Shown piece after piece: positions 38,607 through 48,108 of a stretch of 64,000 bases of DNA. This DNA comes from an uncultured Clostridia bacterium (GTDB lineage Bacteria; Bacillota; Clostridia; Christensenellales; UBA1242): NCBI GenBank assembly GCA_944362705.1, contig CALVTO010000002.1, forward strand, positions 283,294 through 347,293. The letters run 5' to 3'. Positions within the stretch are counted from its first letter, which is position 1. Every line of letters starts with the position of its first letter. The translations under genes and the position numbers were made by a program. Under the pieces are notes generated by a model that was not told the origin of the DNA, ran no database searches, and saw nothing but the letters and a program-made list of their open reading frames with translations.

Positions 38607-39362
38607 TTATAATTGATCGGCTATAAAGTATAAAATGTTTTTAATACTTAAATATTGATGCATAAACCCAAATACGTGTTGAGAAATATATCCGCCTATG
38701 TATGAATTATCTATATATACAAAAAACTCTTGTAAAAAACTAATTTCAGTAAAGTAGGAAAGTATGGCAAATATAATGACTACATAAGTGAAACCTCGAA
38801 CTAAACCAAATATGCCTCCGAATGTTCTATCAACCCAATTTAAACTACTTGCTTGTACTTTTTTACATAATTTATTTAAAAGTGTTTTTACAATAAGAAT
38901 AACTATTCCTACTAGAATAAATGAAATTACCAAACTTATAAACGTTCCTAACGATTGGCCGAGTAAACCGCCCAATGTAAAAGTTTCTTTATTCGCAAGG
39001 TTTTCTGGCGTTATTTGAAACAGCCCTGTTAAATACTTGCGTATAAATTTACTTCTTGTACCGTTTTGTAAGGTGGTTTGTATATGCGTATTTATTTCTT
39101 CTTGTGTTGCTAAGTCAACCATGTTTGTGCCCCAATCAGCGCAACCGTTTACAAGTGATGTTTCGATACTGCTAGAAATGGCTGACTGCAAACCAAACCA
39201 ACGGTTAAGAAGCGTTGATAATGGCTTGGTTGCAACAATGCACAAAACAATGTTAATAAAGCCACTAAACAAAGAACTAAATGATTTTATAAACCCTTGA
39301 AAGCACCCAACAATAACGGCAATAAGAACGATGACTATGATAACAATATCAACAACGTTCAC
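38607..39362 (-). CDS. CvpA-family membrane protein
   Basis: 251 aa with four to five membrane helices. VDIVIIVIVLIAVIVGCFQGFIKSFSSLFSGFI at the start is the CvpA/colicin-V-production signature; further helices around 135-165 and 185-205. Start GTG 39362 is preferred because AGAGGTG lies 5 nt upstream; ATG 39386 has no site. A perfect SOS box overlaps the upstream leader. Role unknown; CvpA proteins affect biofilm and envelope stress in other bacteria. Confidence 0.8.
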   Translation of the reverse strand: MNVVDIVIIVIVLIAVIVGCFQGFIKSFSSLFSGFINIVLCIVATKPLSTLLNRWFGLQSAISSSIETSLVNGCADWGTNMVDLATQEEINTHIQTTLQNGTRSKFIRKYLTGLFQITPENLANKETFTLGGLLGQSLGTFISLVISFILVGIVILIVKTLLNKLCKKVQASSLNWVDRTFGGIFGLVRGFTYVVIIFAILSYFTEISFLQEFFVYIDNSYIGGYISQHVFGFMHQYLSIKNILYFIADQL

Positions 39363-39378
39363 ACACACCTCTTTAAAT

Positions 39379-39394
39379 TCGAACATTTGTTCGA
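39379..39394. promoter_or_regulatory. LexA (SOS) box
   Basis: CGAAC-ATTT-GTTCG (39380-39393) within a 16-bp TCGAACATTTGTTCGA frame: exact match to the Bacillota LexA/DinR consensus. It lies 17 nt before GTG 39362, downstream of the predicted -10. Confidence 0.8.
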
Positions 39395-39424
39395 TTTTTA
39401 TATACTTGTTTTGTTTATATATAT

Positions 39425-39453
39425 AGTATACACAACTTTTTACTTTTTGTAAA
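39425..39453 (-). promoter_or_regulatory. Promoter of the cvpA-family gene
   Basis: Minus-strand TTTACA (39448-39453), 17-bp spacer, TATACT (39425-39430). The SOS box lies about 25-40 nt into the transcript. Confidence 0.55.
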
Positions 39454-39796
39454 TATTCTTTGAACGTAAAACCTTGTTGTTTTTTAAAATAAATGTTTAT
39501 TATTTTTCATGCAAAAAATAAGTTTATACAACATTGGGTTTGTAAAAAATACATACAATTGAAAACTATGTAAACATTGTTTGGGGTTTGTGTGCCTTAT
39601 GTAATTTTTGGTTGTTTGTAAAAAGTAAAAGATAAAAAATGATATTTTACACCCGTGAAATTTTTTAAGAAAATTGGCTTTGTAGACTTTATATATTAGA
39701 TTGCTAAAAAACGTCAGGATTCTTGGCTTTTACATGGGAACTTGTACAAAAATTGTTGTTAAAATTAGGAGTTTATGGTAATATACTTAAATATAT
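39454..39796. other. Gene-free segment before ftsH
   Basis: About 340 bp, AT-rich. It should hold the ftsH promoter, but I cannot pick one with confidence, and see no structured RNA. Confidence 0.4.
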
Positions 39797-39809
39797 AGGA
39801 GGATTTAGC

Positions 39810-42023
39810 GTGCAAAACAACGAAAATCAAAAACCTGCACAAAAAAGCTTTTTTGTGCGTAACATTATAATGATTTTAGTGATAGCTTTAACGCTATCTT
39901 TAATGGTGTATTTTATTTCTAGTAATAGAAATGGGAAGGAAATATACCCTTCTACTTTTATAACACAGTTAAATGAAGGTAATGTACAACGTGTAGAGTT
40001 TACCAACAATAAAGTCTATGTAACGTATAAAGACAATACAAAAGTTTGGTTTTACAATCGTTCGGAAGATGCCATTAATGACATAGTTATTGCATATAAT
40101 AAAACGAACGAACAAGATGCTTCTAAGAAAATTATTATTTCTTATGGTAGCACAACCACCTTTTCTGTATTAAACATTATTTACCCAGTGCTTATGTTTG
40201 CTTCGGTAATTTTACTTGCTGTGTTTATTATGCGGTCGATTAAAAATGCAAATAAAGGGTCGTTAGATTTTGTAAAAAATAGAGCGCGTATAGCGCAAAG
40301 TAATGTTCGATTTTCTGATGTAGCCGGCATTGATGAAGAAAGAGAAGAACTTTCTGAAATTGTAGAATTTTTGAAAGACCCTTCTAAGTTTGCGCAAATG
40401 GGTGCTCGTGTACCGAAAGGTGTGTTGCTTGTTGGTAGACCTGGTACAGGTAAAACTTTGCTTGCAAAAGCTATTGCCGGTGAAGCAGGGGTTCCGTTTT
40501 TTACCATAAGCGGTTCTGATTTTATGGAACTATTTGTGGGTGTAGGTGCAAGCCGTGTAAGAGATTTATTTGAAACAGCGAAAAAAGCAAAACCTTGTAT
40601 TATTTTTATTGATGAAATTGATGCGATTGGTCGTCAGCGTGGCACAGGTATGGGTGGTGGTAACGATGAACGCGAACAAACCTTAAACCAAATGCTTGTG
40701 CAGATGGATGGGTTTGAACCAAATGAAGGTATGATTGTGATTGCCGCTACGAACCGTGTAGATATCCTAGACCCTGCGTTATTAAGACCTGGTAGGTTTG
40801 ATAGACAGATTCATGTTCCGATTCCTGACGTAAAAGGAAGAGAGGCTATTTTAAAAGTTCATTCAAAAAATAAACCTTTAGATGCATCGCTTGATTTACA
40901 ACAAGTAGCAAGAATTACGAGTGGATTTACAGGCGCTGATATTGAAAACTTATTAAATGAAGCTGCTATTTTAGCAGTGAGGAAACATCAAAAAACAATT
41001 GATATGATTTGCATTAACGATGCAATTCAAAAAGTTACACTTGGGCCACAAAAGAAAAGCCGTGTGATGACAGAAAGTGATAAATATTTGACTGCCGTAC
41101 ATGAAGCAGGGCATGCAATTGTGTGCAAAAATTTACAAAAGAATGTTACCGTACACGAAGTTTCCATTATTCCACGTGGGTATGCTGGTGGATATACGCA
41201 AATGCGACCAACGGACGATTCTACATACCAAACAAAGAGCGATTTATTAAACGATATTGCGGTTGCTTTGGGCGGTAGAATGGCGGAAAAATTGTATTTA
41301 GATGATATTTCTACCGGAGCAAGCGGAGACCTTGAACAAGCAACAAAAATTGCACGCGCTATGGTGGTTACGTTTGGTATGAGTGAAGAAGTTGGACTTG
41401 TACACCTAGGTGGAAACGACAATGAATTTTTCTTGGGAAGAGATTATCAGAGCCGTTTAAATTACAGTGAAAAAGAAGCTGCTTTAATTGATGCAGAAAT
41501 TAGAAAACTTATAAACTCGGCACAAACCATGGCCGAAAAGGTTTTGACGAAACATAAAAAAGCTTTACATGTTTTAGTAGATTGTTTGCTTGAAAAAGAA
41601 ACGGTGTACGCAGATGAAATTGACCAAATTATGCAAGGAAAAACAAAAGAAGAAGTTCTTGCGTATATTGAACAAAAAACAGCGCATAAAGAAAGTTTGG
41701 TTGAAGATAAAAAAGAAAGTAAAAACGAAACGAGTGACAAACAAAACAAAACGCAAACCCAAACAACTGCGACGAGCATAAAAGCCACAACAGAAGAGAG
41801 AGAAAGTGATCAAGGCGCGAAAGCAGAAGAAAAGGGGATAGAAAAAAACAAAAAGCAAACGTTGGGCGAAGATGAAAAACGTAGTGAAACAAAGAAATCT
41901 GTAACAAAAAGTAACGCGACAACGAAAAAAACAAGCGGAACTTCTGCAAGAAAAACAACAAAGAAACAAGCACAACGTTCAACAAAAAATGCAAAACTAG
42001 ATACAAAGGAAGATGCGGAATAG
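39810..42023 (+). CDS. ftsH: ATP-dependent zinc metalloprotease FtsH
   Basis: 737 aa membrane-anchored AAA+ protease for quality control of membrane proteins. Two N-terminal helices (about 15-35 and 120-140), Walker A GRPGTGKT (about 207; second position is R instead of P), Walker [15 protein letters not shown] segment, and zinc site HEAGH (about 431). From about residue 617 it has a 120-residue low-complexity Lys/Thr/Glu tail (e.g. [16 protein letters not shown]) not found in typical FtsH. Start GTG 39810 lies 7 nt after AGGAGG. Confidence 0.95.
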   Translation: MQNNENQKPAQKSFFVRNIIMILVIALTLSLMVYFISSNRNGKEIYPSTFITQLNEGNVQRVEFTNNKVYVTYKDNTKVWFYNRSEDAINDIVIAYNKTNEQDASKKIIISYGSTTTFSVLNIIYPVLMFASVILLAVFIMRSIKNANKGSLDFVKNRARIAQSNVRFSDVAGIDEEREELSEIVEFLKDPSKFAQMGARVPKGVLLVGRPGTGKTLLAKAIAGEAGVPFFTISGSDFMELFVGVGASRVRDLFETAKKAKPCIIFIDEIDAIGRQRGTGMGGGNDEREQTLNQMLVQMDGFEPNEGMIVIAATNRVDILDPALLRPGRFDRQIHVPIPDVKGREAILKVHSKNKPLDASLDLQQVARITSGFTGADIENLLNEAAILAVRKHQKTIDMICINDAIQKVTLGPQKKSRVMTESDKYLTAVHEAGHAIVCKNLQKNVTVHEVSIIPRGYAGGYTQMRPTDDSTYQTKSDLLNDIAVALGGRMAEKLYLDDISTGASGDLEQATKIARAMVVTFGMSEEVGLVHLGGNDNEFFLGRDYQSRLNYSEKEAALIDAEIRKLINSAQTMAEKVLTKHKKALHVLVDCLLEKETVYADEIDQIMQGKTKEEVLAYIEQKTAHKESLVEDKKESKNETSDKQNKTQTQTTATSIKATTEERESDQGAKAEEKGIEKNKKQTLGEDEKRSETKKSVTKSNATTKKTSGTSARKTTKKQAQRSTKNAKLDTKEDAE

Positions 42024-42024
42024 T

Positions 42025-42609
42025 ATGAAAAAATATGTTATAAGCATAGGGTGTTTTTTAGGGGTATTGTTACTTTTATTTGTTACTATGGCTATTGTGC
42101 CTATGAAAGAAACTATACCTGTTGGCAAACCGACAACCATTCGCGTGTACAATCAATCTTTAACACCTAAAACTTACCAAGAGGGTTCGCAAAAAGAAAA
42201 CTATGATGCCATATTTTCGTATGTAACCAATATGACAAAGGTTTCCATTTTACAGCGCTTAATGGCGACCAATACAGCGGTAGCTGGATGGACGCAACCA
42301 ACTAATGGAAAAGAATATGTATATTCAAATCAATTGCAATCAAAAGGGGTTTGTGTGGAATTATTATTTGACGAAGCGCAAAGTTTTATTGTGAACATTG
42401 ATGGAAGTACGAAAAAGATAGAAACAAAAGCGTTATTGTTTGAAGTAAAACCTAGTAAAAACGCTTATGTGGCCAACATATATTTTGGTATAAACAACAG
42501 TTCGACGTCGCCACAATATGTGTCTTCTGACGGGAATTCTTATCCGTTACAAACCGTTGTTCGAACCTATTCGCTTTATAAGTATATTTTAGATATTACA
42601 AAAAAATAA
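42025..42609 (+). CDS. Membrane-anchored extracytoplasmic protein of unknown function
   Basis: 194 aa. One N-terminal hydrophobic helix (ISIGCFLGVLLLLFVTMAI, about 5-23), then an outside soluble domain (NQSLTPKTYQEGS, NIYFGINNSSTSPQYVSSDGN). ATG 42025 comes 1 nt after the ftsH stop with an AAAGGAAGATGCGG site inside ftsH. Similar in size and layout to the lipoprotein at 17895 but I see no convincing homology. Probably co-transcribed with ftsH. Confidence 0.7.
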   Translation: MKKYVISIGCFLGVLLLLFVTMAIVPMKETIPVGKPTTIRVYNQSLTPKTYQEGSQKENYDAIFSYVTNMTKVSILQRLMATNTAVAGWTQPTNGKEYVYSNQLQSKGVCVELLFDEAQSFIVNIDGSTKKIETKALLFEVKPSKNAYVANIYFGINNSSTSPQYVSSDGNSYPLQTVVRTYSLYKYILDITKK

Positions 42610-42638
42610 AAGCAGTGCTATGGCACTGCTTTTTTTGT
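42606..42638 (+). terminator. Terminator of the ftsH operon
   Basis: AGCAGTGC/GCACTGCT stem, TATG loop, T7 run. Confidence 0.85.
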
Positions 42639-42700
42639 TGTATTTTTTATGTGTGCTTGGTTTGTAAAAATCATATATTTTATGTTTGTTATAAAATACT

Positions 42701-43798
42701 TTATACGTTGAAACGGAACAGCATAACATCGCCATCTTGAACAACATAATCTTTGCCTTCTACGCGAACCTTGCCTTTTTCTTTTGCTTGCGTGTATCCG
42801 CCACACTCTACAAGAGTTTCGTAAGGAACAACTTCGGCGCGAATAAACCCTTTTTCAAAATCGGTATGAATTTTTCCTGCGGCTTGTGGCGCTTTGGTGC
42901 CTTTGGTAATGGTCCATGCGCGAACTTCTTTTTCGCCAGCAGTTAAAAAAGATATTTGCCCAAGTAGCGCGTAGCCTACTTGAATGATGCGATCGAGCCC
43001 ACTAGATGTTAACCCTAAATCTTCTAAGAAAAGTGCACGTTCTTCGTCGTCAAGCTCTGTAAGTTCTTGTTCGACTTTTGCACTTATAACCAATACTTGT
43101 GCCTTTTCGGCTTGCGCGATTTGTTTTACAACAACAACTTCGGGAATTTCATCTTCGGATTTGTTTAAGTCGCTTTCAGCAATATTGCATGCATAAATAA
43201 CGGGTTTGGTGGTGATTAAAAACAATGTTTGCATAAATTCGTTTTCTTCTGCGCTGAATGATAATGTGCGGGCAGGCTTTCCTTCGTTAAGCACGGTTTC
43301 TAGTTTTTCTAAAACGCCAAGTTGCCAAGTACTTTCTTTATCGCCACTTTTTGCTTTTTTTAAAACTTTTTCTTTTTGTTTTTGTACGCTTTCTAAGTCG
43401 GATAAAGCTAACTCTATATTGATGGTTTCGATATCTCTTGCTGGGTTAATGCTACCTTCTACGTGGGTTATGTTGGCATCTTTAAAACAGCGAACAACAT
43501 GCACAATAGCTTCACATTCACGAATAGATGCTAAAAAGCGGTTTCCTAAACCTTCGCCACGGCTGGCGCCCTTGACTAAGCCAGCAATATCTACAAATTT
43601 TAGCAAAGCTGGTGTTATTTTTTTTGTGTGGTATAGTTCACCTAAAACGTCTAACCGATGATCGGGGACGGCTACTACGCCAACGTTTGGCTCGATGGTG
43701 CAAAACGGATAATTGGCACTTTCTGCGCCTGCTTTCGTTATTGCATTAAATAAGGTGCTTTTTCCAACGTTTGGCAAGCCTACAACTCCTAGTTCCAT
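42701..43798 (-). CDS. ychF: Ribosome-associated ATPase/GTPase YchF
   Basis: 365 aa Obg-family P-loop protein that prefers ATP. GLPNVGKSTLFNAITKAGAESANYPFCTIEPNVGVV, DIAGLVKGASRGEGLGN, NxxE-type G4 (CNIAESD), and C-terminal TGS domain ending GDVMLFRFNV. ATG 43798 has AAAAGGAGAAC. TATACT -10 at 43823-43828. Opposes the surrounding plus-strand genes. Confidence 0.96.
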   Translation of the reverse strand: MELGVVGLPNVGKSTLFNAITKAGAESANYPFCTIEPNVGVVAVPDHRLDVLGELYHTKKITPALLKFVDIAGLVKGASRGEGLGNRFLASIRECEAIVHVVRCFKDANITHVEGSINPARDIETINIELALSDLESVQKQKEKVLKKAKSGDKESTWQLGVLEKLETVLNEGKPARTLSFSAEENEFMQTLFLITTKPVIYACNIAESDLNKSEDEIPEVVVVKQIAQAEKAQVLVISAKVEQELTELDDEERALFLEDLGLTSSGLDRIIQVGYALLGQISFLTAGEKEVRAWTITKGTKAPQAAGKIHTDFEKGFIRAEVVPYETLVECGGYTQAKEKGKVRVEGKDYVVQDGDVMLFRFNV

Positions 43799-43852
43799 AA
43801 TGTTCTCCTTTTATCTTTGTTAAGTATACACACTTTTTATGCTTTTGCAAAT

Positions 43853-43882
43853 AAAAAAACGCCGTTTATTTCGGCGTTTTTA
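43853..43882. terminator. Terminator between ychF and the small Cys-rich gene
   Basis: AACGCCG/CGGCGTT stem with T-run on both strands; ends the minus-strand gene at 43886. Confidence 0.7.
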
Positions 43883-43885
43883 GAG

Positions 43886-44071
43886 TTATTTTCCGCAATC
43901 TTTGGTTGGTTTTATATCGCAACTACTATCCTTTTTATCGCAACCGCAACTGTCTTTTTTGTAGCGACTGCTCGTTTTGCTTGATGATACATCAGCAATC
44001 CCTTCTTTTGTCATGCTTTTTTCTGTTTTTGCATGCGATGATTGTTTTTTTGTTTTTACAGTATGTTCCAT
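43886..44071 (-). CDS. Small cysteine/lysine-rich protein (61 aa)
   Basis: Start ATG 44071 has a strong AAAAAGGAG site and the gene ends at a terminator, so it is likely real. Lys/Ser-rich N-terminal half; the C-terminus has cysteines in CGCDKKDSSCDIK and KDCGK. No match known to me. Could be a metal-binding or redox-responsive peptide; purely a guess. Confidence 0.6.
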   Translation of the reverse strand: MEHTVKTKKQSSHAKTEKSMTKEGIADVSSSKTSSRYKKDSCGCDKKDSSCDIKPTKDCGK

Positions 44072-44148
44072 ATATTTCTCCTTTTTAGTTTTCTATGTTT
44101 AGTATGCTCGAATTTGTTATTTTTATACATGTACTTTTTTATATTTAA

Positions 44149-44178
44149 TTGCACTTTCAAGTATTTTTGTGGTACTAT
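44149..44178 (+). promoter_or_regulatory. Promoter of the dCMP deaminase gene
   Basis: TTGCAC (44149-44154), 18-bp spacer, TACTAT (44173-44178). Confidence 0.4.
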
Positions 44179-44200
44179 GAAAAAAAAGGCGGTACAAAGT

Positions 44201-44653
44201 ATGATTGATCATAAATGGGATAAAAGATTTATTGAAATGGCAGAACTTGTAGGTACTTGGAGCAGTTGTTATAAATCTAACAGAAAAGTGGGGGCTGTGA
44301 TTGTGCGTGATAAACGTATTATTGCGACGGGATATAATGGTGCACCGAAAGGTATAAAAAGTTGCGTAGAGCGTGGGGAATGTATGCGCGTTAAGAACAA
44401 TATTGCAAGTGGAACAAGGCAAGAACTTTGCTATGCAATTCACGCTGAGCAAAATGCCATTGTGCAGGCTGCAAAAATGGGGGCAAGTGTAGATGGCGCA
44501 ACCATTTATGTAACGCATCAACCTTGTTCGATTTGTACAAAATTTATTATAAATGCCGGAATTAAGCGCATTGTATACAAAGAACCATATCCTGACGAAT
44601 TTGCCTTAGAATTGATAAAGGAAGCAGGAATTGAAATTGAACAATATAAATAA
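44201..44653 (+). CDS. dCMP deaminase (ComEB type)
   Basis: 150 aa zinc deaminase converting dCMP to dUMP, the substrate of thymidylate synthase. HAEQNAIVQAAKMG (HAE zinc/catalytic motif) and QPCSICTKFIINAGIKRIVY (PCxxC zinc ligands); an additional Cys pair in CVERGECMRV binds the second zinc in this family. Start ATG 44201 has AAGGCGG 8 nt upstream; an upstream ATG (44177) lies over the -10. Leads a cluster with an SDR and a tRNA thiolase. Confidence 0.9.
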   Translation: MIDHKWDKRFIEMAELVGTWSSCYKSNRKVGAVIVRDKRIIATGYNGAPKGIKSCVERGECMRVKNNIASGTRQELCYAIHAEQNAIVQAAKMGASVDGATIYVTHQPCSICTKFIINAGIKRIVYKEPYPDEFALELIKEAGIEIEQYK

Positions 44654-44664
44654 AGGAATATGTT

Positions 44665-45486
44665 ATGAATACGTGGATTATTACAGGTGTAACAAGTGGT
44701 ATTGGTAAGGAACTTGCGAAACTTTGTATACGAAAACAAATTGCTGTTATAGGCGTTGGCAGAAACCAAGAGAAGTTACAAAAAGTGCAACAAGAATTAG
44801 GCCCACTTTTTACACCGATGTGTTTTGATGTTTCTGATACGTTAGCCTGGGACGCTTTTGCCAAAAAATTACAAGAAGAAAACCGTACGGATATTGCTTG
44901 CTTGGTAAATAATGCAGGACAGTTGCCTTCGTGCAAACGTTTTGATGCGTATTCGTTAGAAGAAATTCAACGAACAATGCAAACAAATTTCTTAGCGGCG
45001 GTATATGCCAGCAAGGCTTTATTGCCAATTTTATTAAAATATAATAAACCAACCATTGCAAATGTAACAAGTTCCGCTGCCTTAGCTAGTATGGCAGGAA
45101 CTTCGTTGTATAGTGCAAGCAAGGCTGCTTTGAAGGCGTTTACGGAATCGATGCGTGAAGAACTAAAAGGACTTGTACGCGTGGTTTTATTATGCCCTGG
45201 TACAACAAAAACAGACGTGTTTCGAAATCAGGCAGAAGATTTTAAAAGCAATGCAAACCATATTGGCATGCGTGCAGATGTTATGGCAAAAAAGATTTTT
45301 GCGGCAATTCAACATAAAAAACGTCGAGCCGTTATAGGGTTTGACGCGAAAATGATGGACATTCTTTACAGATATTTTCCACGTAGTACGCCGGCTACAC
45401 TTTCTTCGGTATTAAAAAAGTCGAAAATGGACGCTTACCAAACAATGTATAGGAAAGAGAAAAATGACAAGAACGGAACAAATTGA
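44665..45486 (+). CDS. Short-chain dehydrogenase/reductase
   Basis: 273 aa Rossmann NAD(P) enzyme. TGVTSGIGKEL (7-17), LVNNAGQ, VTSSAAL with catalytic Ser, and SLYSASKAALKAF with YxxxK. C-terminal extension with YRYFPRSTPATL. Substrate not predictable. ATG 44665 has AAAGGAATATGTT. Overlaps the downstream thiolase gene by 23 nt. Confidence 0.88.
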   Translation: MNTWIITGVTSGIGKELAKLCIRKQIAVIGVGRNQEKLQKVQQELGPLFTPMCFDVSDTLAWDAFAKKLQEENRTDIACLVNNAGQLPSCKRFDAYSLEEIQRTMQTNFLAAVYASKALLPILLKYNKPTIANVTSSAALASMAGTSLYSASKAALKAFTESMREELKGLVRVVLLCPGTTKTDVFRNQAEDFKSNANHIGMRADVMAKKIFAAIQHKKRRAVIGFDAKMMDILYRYFPRSTPATLSSVLKKSKMDAYQTMYRKEKNDKNGTN

Positions 45487-46303
45487 GCGCAGTTTAATTA
45501 AACGGTTTCGCACAGATATATGGAAAAAATTTATTCGGGCAGTTAATGAATATAAAATGATTGAAGAAAATGACTGTATTGCCGTTTGTATTTCTGGTGG
45601 TAAAGATAGTATGCTTTTAGCAAAATGTATGCAGGAAATACAACGACATGGTAAAATGCAATTTACATTAAAATGCATTGTTATGGACCCCGGATATTCC
45701 AAAGAAAATATGGCGCAAATTCGTAAAAATTTAGAAATTTTAGGTATTGATGCACATATATTTACGTCGAATATTTTTGACGTGGTACACCAAGCGGGTG
45801 GCTCACCTTGTTATTTATGCGCGCGCATGCGACGGGGCTGTTTATATAATTATGCGCAAAGTTTGGGCTGTAATAAAATTGCGTTGGGTCACCATTTTGA
45901 TGATGTGATTGAAACGGTTTTGTTAAGTATGTTTTATGGTTCGGAAATAAAAACCATGATGCCCAAAGTGGTAAGCGAGCATTTTGAAAACATGGAACTT
46001 ATACGACCGCTATATATGGTGCCTGAAAAAGATATTATGCAGTGGTGTGTGTATAATGATTTACATTTTTTACACTGTGCTTGCAAGTTTACGGAAGAAA
46101 TAGAAACGAAAGATAAAGAAGAAAATTCAAAACGTAAGCTTGTGAAAAAATTTATTGACATGCTTCGTTCAAGAAATGAGCGCATTGATGAAAATATATT
46201 TACAAGTTTACACAACGTTAATATAGATGCTTTGCCCGGTTACAGAAAAAACGGGACAAAACATAGTTTTTTAGAAAACTATAAAAAAAATAAAGGCGAA
46301 TAA
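45464..46303 (+). CDS. TtcA/TtuA-family tRNA 2-thiolation ATPase
   Basis: 279 aa PP-loop enzyme. SGGKDSMLLAKCM (adenylation P-loop), SPCYLCARMRRGCLYNYAQ (CxxC that with a further Cys holds an Fe-S cluster), GHHFDDVIETVLLSMFYGSEIKTMMPKV as in TtcA. Family members thiolate C32 or U54 of tRNA. RBS AGGAAAGAG. Last of three co-directional genes. Confidence 0.87.
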   Translation: MTRTEQIERSLIKRFRTDIWKKFIRAVNEYKMIEENDCIAVCISGGKDSMLLAKCMQEIQRHGKMQFTLKCIVMDPGYSKENMAQIRKNLEILGIDAHIFTSNIFDVVHQAGGSPCYLCARMRRGCLYNYAQSLGCNKIALGHHFDDVIETVLLSMFYGSEIKTMMPKVVSEHFENMELIRPLYMVPEKDIMQWCVYNDLHFLHCACKFTEEIETKDKEENSKRKLVKKFIDMLRSRNERIDENIFTSLHNVNIDALPGYRKNGTKHSFLENYKKNKGE

Positions 46304-46319
46304 CGCCTTTATTTTTTTT
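46285..46319 (+). terminator. Terminator of the dCMP deaminase cluster
   Basis: AAATAAAGGCG/CGCCTTTATTT stem overlapping the last codons, followed by T-run. Confidence 0.8.
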
Positions 46320-46343
46320 CATTTTTATTTTTTAACTTATGTA

Positions 46344-47873
46344 TTAGTGAATGGGTGTCGTTCTTTTTAACCCTCGTTGCGGTTGGTTTTCTAAACTTCG
46401 TTGTGGTTTTAGACCTCGAAAACCGTAGTCTAAAAGCATTTGCTTATCTGAAACAAGTGTTTGTTTTATGATGTGTTTTTTGGCGTGGAATTCAGTGTGA
46501 GCGTATGCGGTAGGGAATAATCGTGATTCAATATTTTCCATATGATTTACGCTAGGTTCATCGAGTGCAAACTTTTTCGCGCTTGCTTGCGTGCTCCCCA
46601 TAAAACGCTTACAGTTTTCTATTTCTGCTTGTTGTTCTAAACGGAAATATTCTAACAGTTTTGGATTTTTTGTTAGTTTTGCTACTTCTTCCATTTCGAT
46701 AAGTGCTGCGTTACGCGCATCTTGTTCTTCGGCGGAAGCAAAATATTCTGCAAAGCTTACAGCTTTATTTCCTTCATGCATTTTTAACATGCTTGTTACA
46801 AAACTATAATCGCCTGTTTTTTCTTCTTGGTCGATATTATGAAATTGTAAGCGATGTCTTGATTCGTGGTAAATATTGCTTAACAAACATGCACCTATGT
46901 ATTCGTTATTGATGCCTTCTTCGCGACAAATTTTTATAAAATCTAACAATTTTTTATTGATATGCAATTCTTGCGCGCCAACATCGTATTCGGCAAATGT
47001 AAACGAGCCGGCAGGGTCGTTCATGTCTTTAAAACTTACTTTACATGGTGGTATGTTGTTTTCTTCGCAATAGGTGTTGTGCAAACTTTGGCAAAGCTCT
47101 AAAATTTCTTGATCGCTTAAATCGTATAAACGGTCGCCTGTAAGCATTTCAATGCGGGCTGATTTACTTAAATCATCAAAGCTTGTGGAAAAATCGCCTT
47201 GTTCTGTTACATAGTCTTCGCCTTCTGCTTTACGTTGGTATGCTGTTTCTAGATCGTATACGGATGTTGTTTGCTGCGCTGTTGTAATAATTTGTGGCAA
47301 GTTGTTTTGTGCATAGTTATTTTCTTGCAACGTTTTTTCTGCCGCTATTTCATCGATAACAACATCGGCTACTTCTGGATTTTCTACAATGACTTCTTGC
47401 ATGGCTTCCGCTTCTTTGGCCACAGCTTCGTTTTGCAAAGATTCTTGCAATTCTCTTAAAAATCTTGCGAGTGCTTCTTGCTGTTCTTTCGTTGCTTTTT
47501 TTCGTTTACTATTTTGCAAAGCAATGCGCATGTCTTCCGATAAATGTATATCTAGTAAGTATACATATGGGTTATCTTTAAAAACGGAAGGGGGTGGGTT
47601 GATAATAGAGTCTTGTCCACCATCATCGGAGGTTGTGTTATTTTGTTGCAAAATTTCGTTTTGCTCTTGAATGTATAATTCGTTAATTAGTTGTTTATGC
47701 TCGGTAGTTTGTTGCAATAGAAACAATAATGCTTCTACGTTTGGAACATTCTTTGTTTTTAATTTTTTCTTAACAGTTTCGCCTATAAAAATTTTTTTGT
47801 TTTGTTGTGCAATAAATGCAAGTTCTTTATATAATTCTTGCAACGTTGGCTGATTCATTTTGGAAGTTGCCAT
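46344..47873 (-). CDS. Unrecognised protein with HExxH metallopeptidase-like motif
   Basis: 509 aa. N-terminal half is helical, acidic and repetitive (VAKEAEAMQEVIVENPEVADVVIDEIA). Residues 333-345 read NIYHESRHRLQFH, an HExxH zinc motif (His336, Glu337, His340), followed about 45 residues later by AEEQDARNAA, a plausible third ligand as in gluzincins. C-terminus basic with PQRSLENQPQRGLKR. Start ATG 47873 has AAGAAGGAG. Single gene with no signal peptide. Protease activity is inference. Confidence 0.6.
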   Translation of the reverse strand: MATSKMNQPTLQELYKELAFIAQQNKKIFIGETVKKKLKTKNVPNVEALLFLLQQTTEHKQLINELYIQEQNEILQQNNTTSDDGGQDSIINPPPSVFKDNPYVYLLDIHLSEDMRIALQNSKRKKATKEQQEALARFLRELQESLQNEAVAKEAEAMQEVIVENPEVADVVIDEIAAEKTLQENNYAQNNLPQIITTAQQTTSVYDLETAYQRKAEGEDYVTEQGDFSTSFDDLSKSARIEMLTGDRLYDLSDQEILELCQSLHNTYCEENNIPPCKVSFKDMNDPAGSFTFAEYDVGAQELHINKKLLDFIKICREEGINNEYIGACLLSNIYHESRHRLQFHNIDQEEKTGDYSFVTSMLKMHEGNKAVSFAEYFASAEEQDARNAALIEMEEVAKLTKNPKLLEYFRLEQQAEIENCKRFMGSTQASAKKFALDEPSVNHMENIESRLFPTAYAHTEFHAKKHIIKQTLVSDKQMLLDYGFRGLKPQRSLENQPQRGLKRTTPIH

Positions 47874-48073
47874 AAAAATCTCCTTCTTTATAATTAGTAT
47901 AACATAGTTACGTATTTTTTTCAATAGTGTTTTTAAAGGTGTTTTACATTTTAAAAATTTTTTACATTTACTTATTAACTTTATACACGCTTCTAAAAAG
48001 TTTACTATGAAATTTTTGTTTTTAAAATAGCACGAGAAGCCTAAATGTGTTTTATAAACATGGAATGTTGTGC

Positions 48074-48079
48074 TATACT
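48074..48079 (+). promoter_or_regulatory. -10 element (TATACT) of the glycosyltransferase gene
   Basis: TATACT 30 nt before ATG 48109 with TTTATA as a -35 17 bp upstream. Confidence 0.4.
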
Positions 48080-48108
48080 TATAATTAGGAATAGTGAAGG
48101 ATTTTTTT

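Noticed and set aside
39454..39796. Possible riboswitch before ftsH
   Set aside because: The segment is AT-rich without conserved motifs or stable stems that I recognise.
41574..42006. Three long minus-strand frames opposite the end of ftsH
   Set aside because: They are antisense shadows of the Lys-rich FtsH tail (poly-A codons read as Phe/Leu), without start signals.
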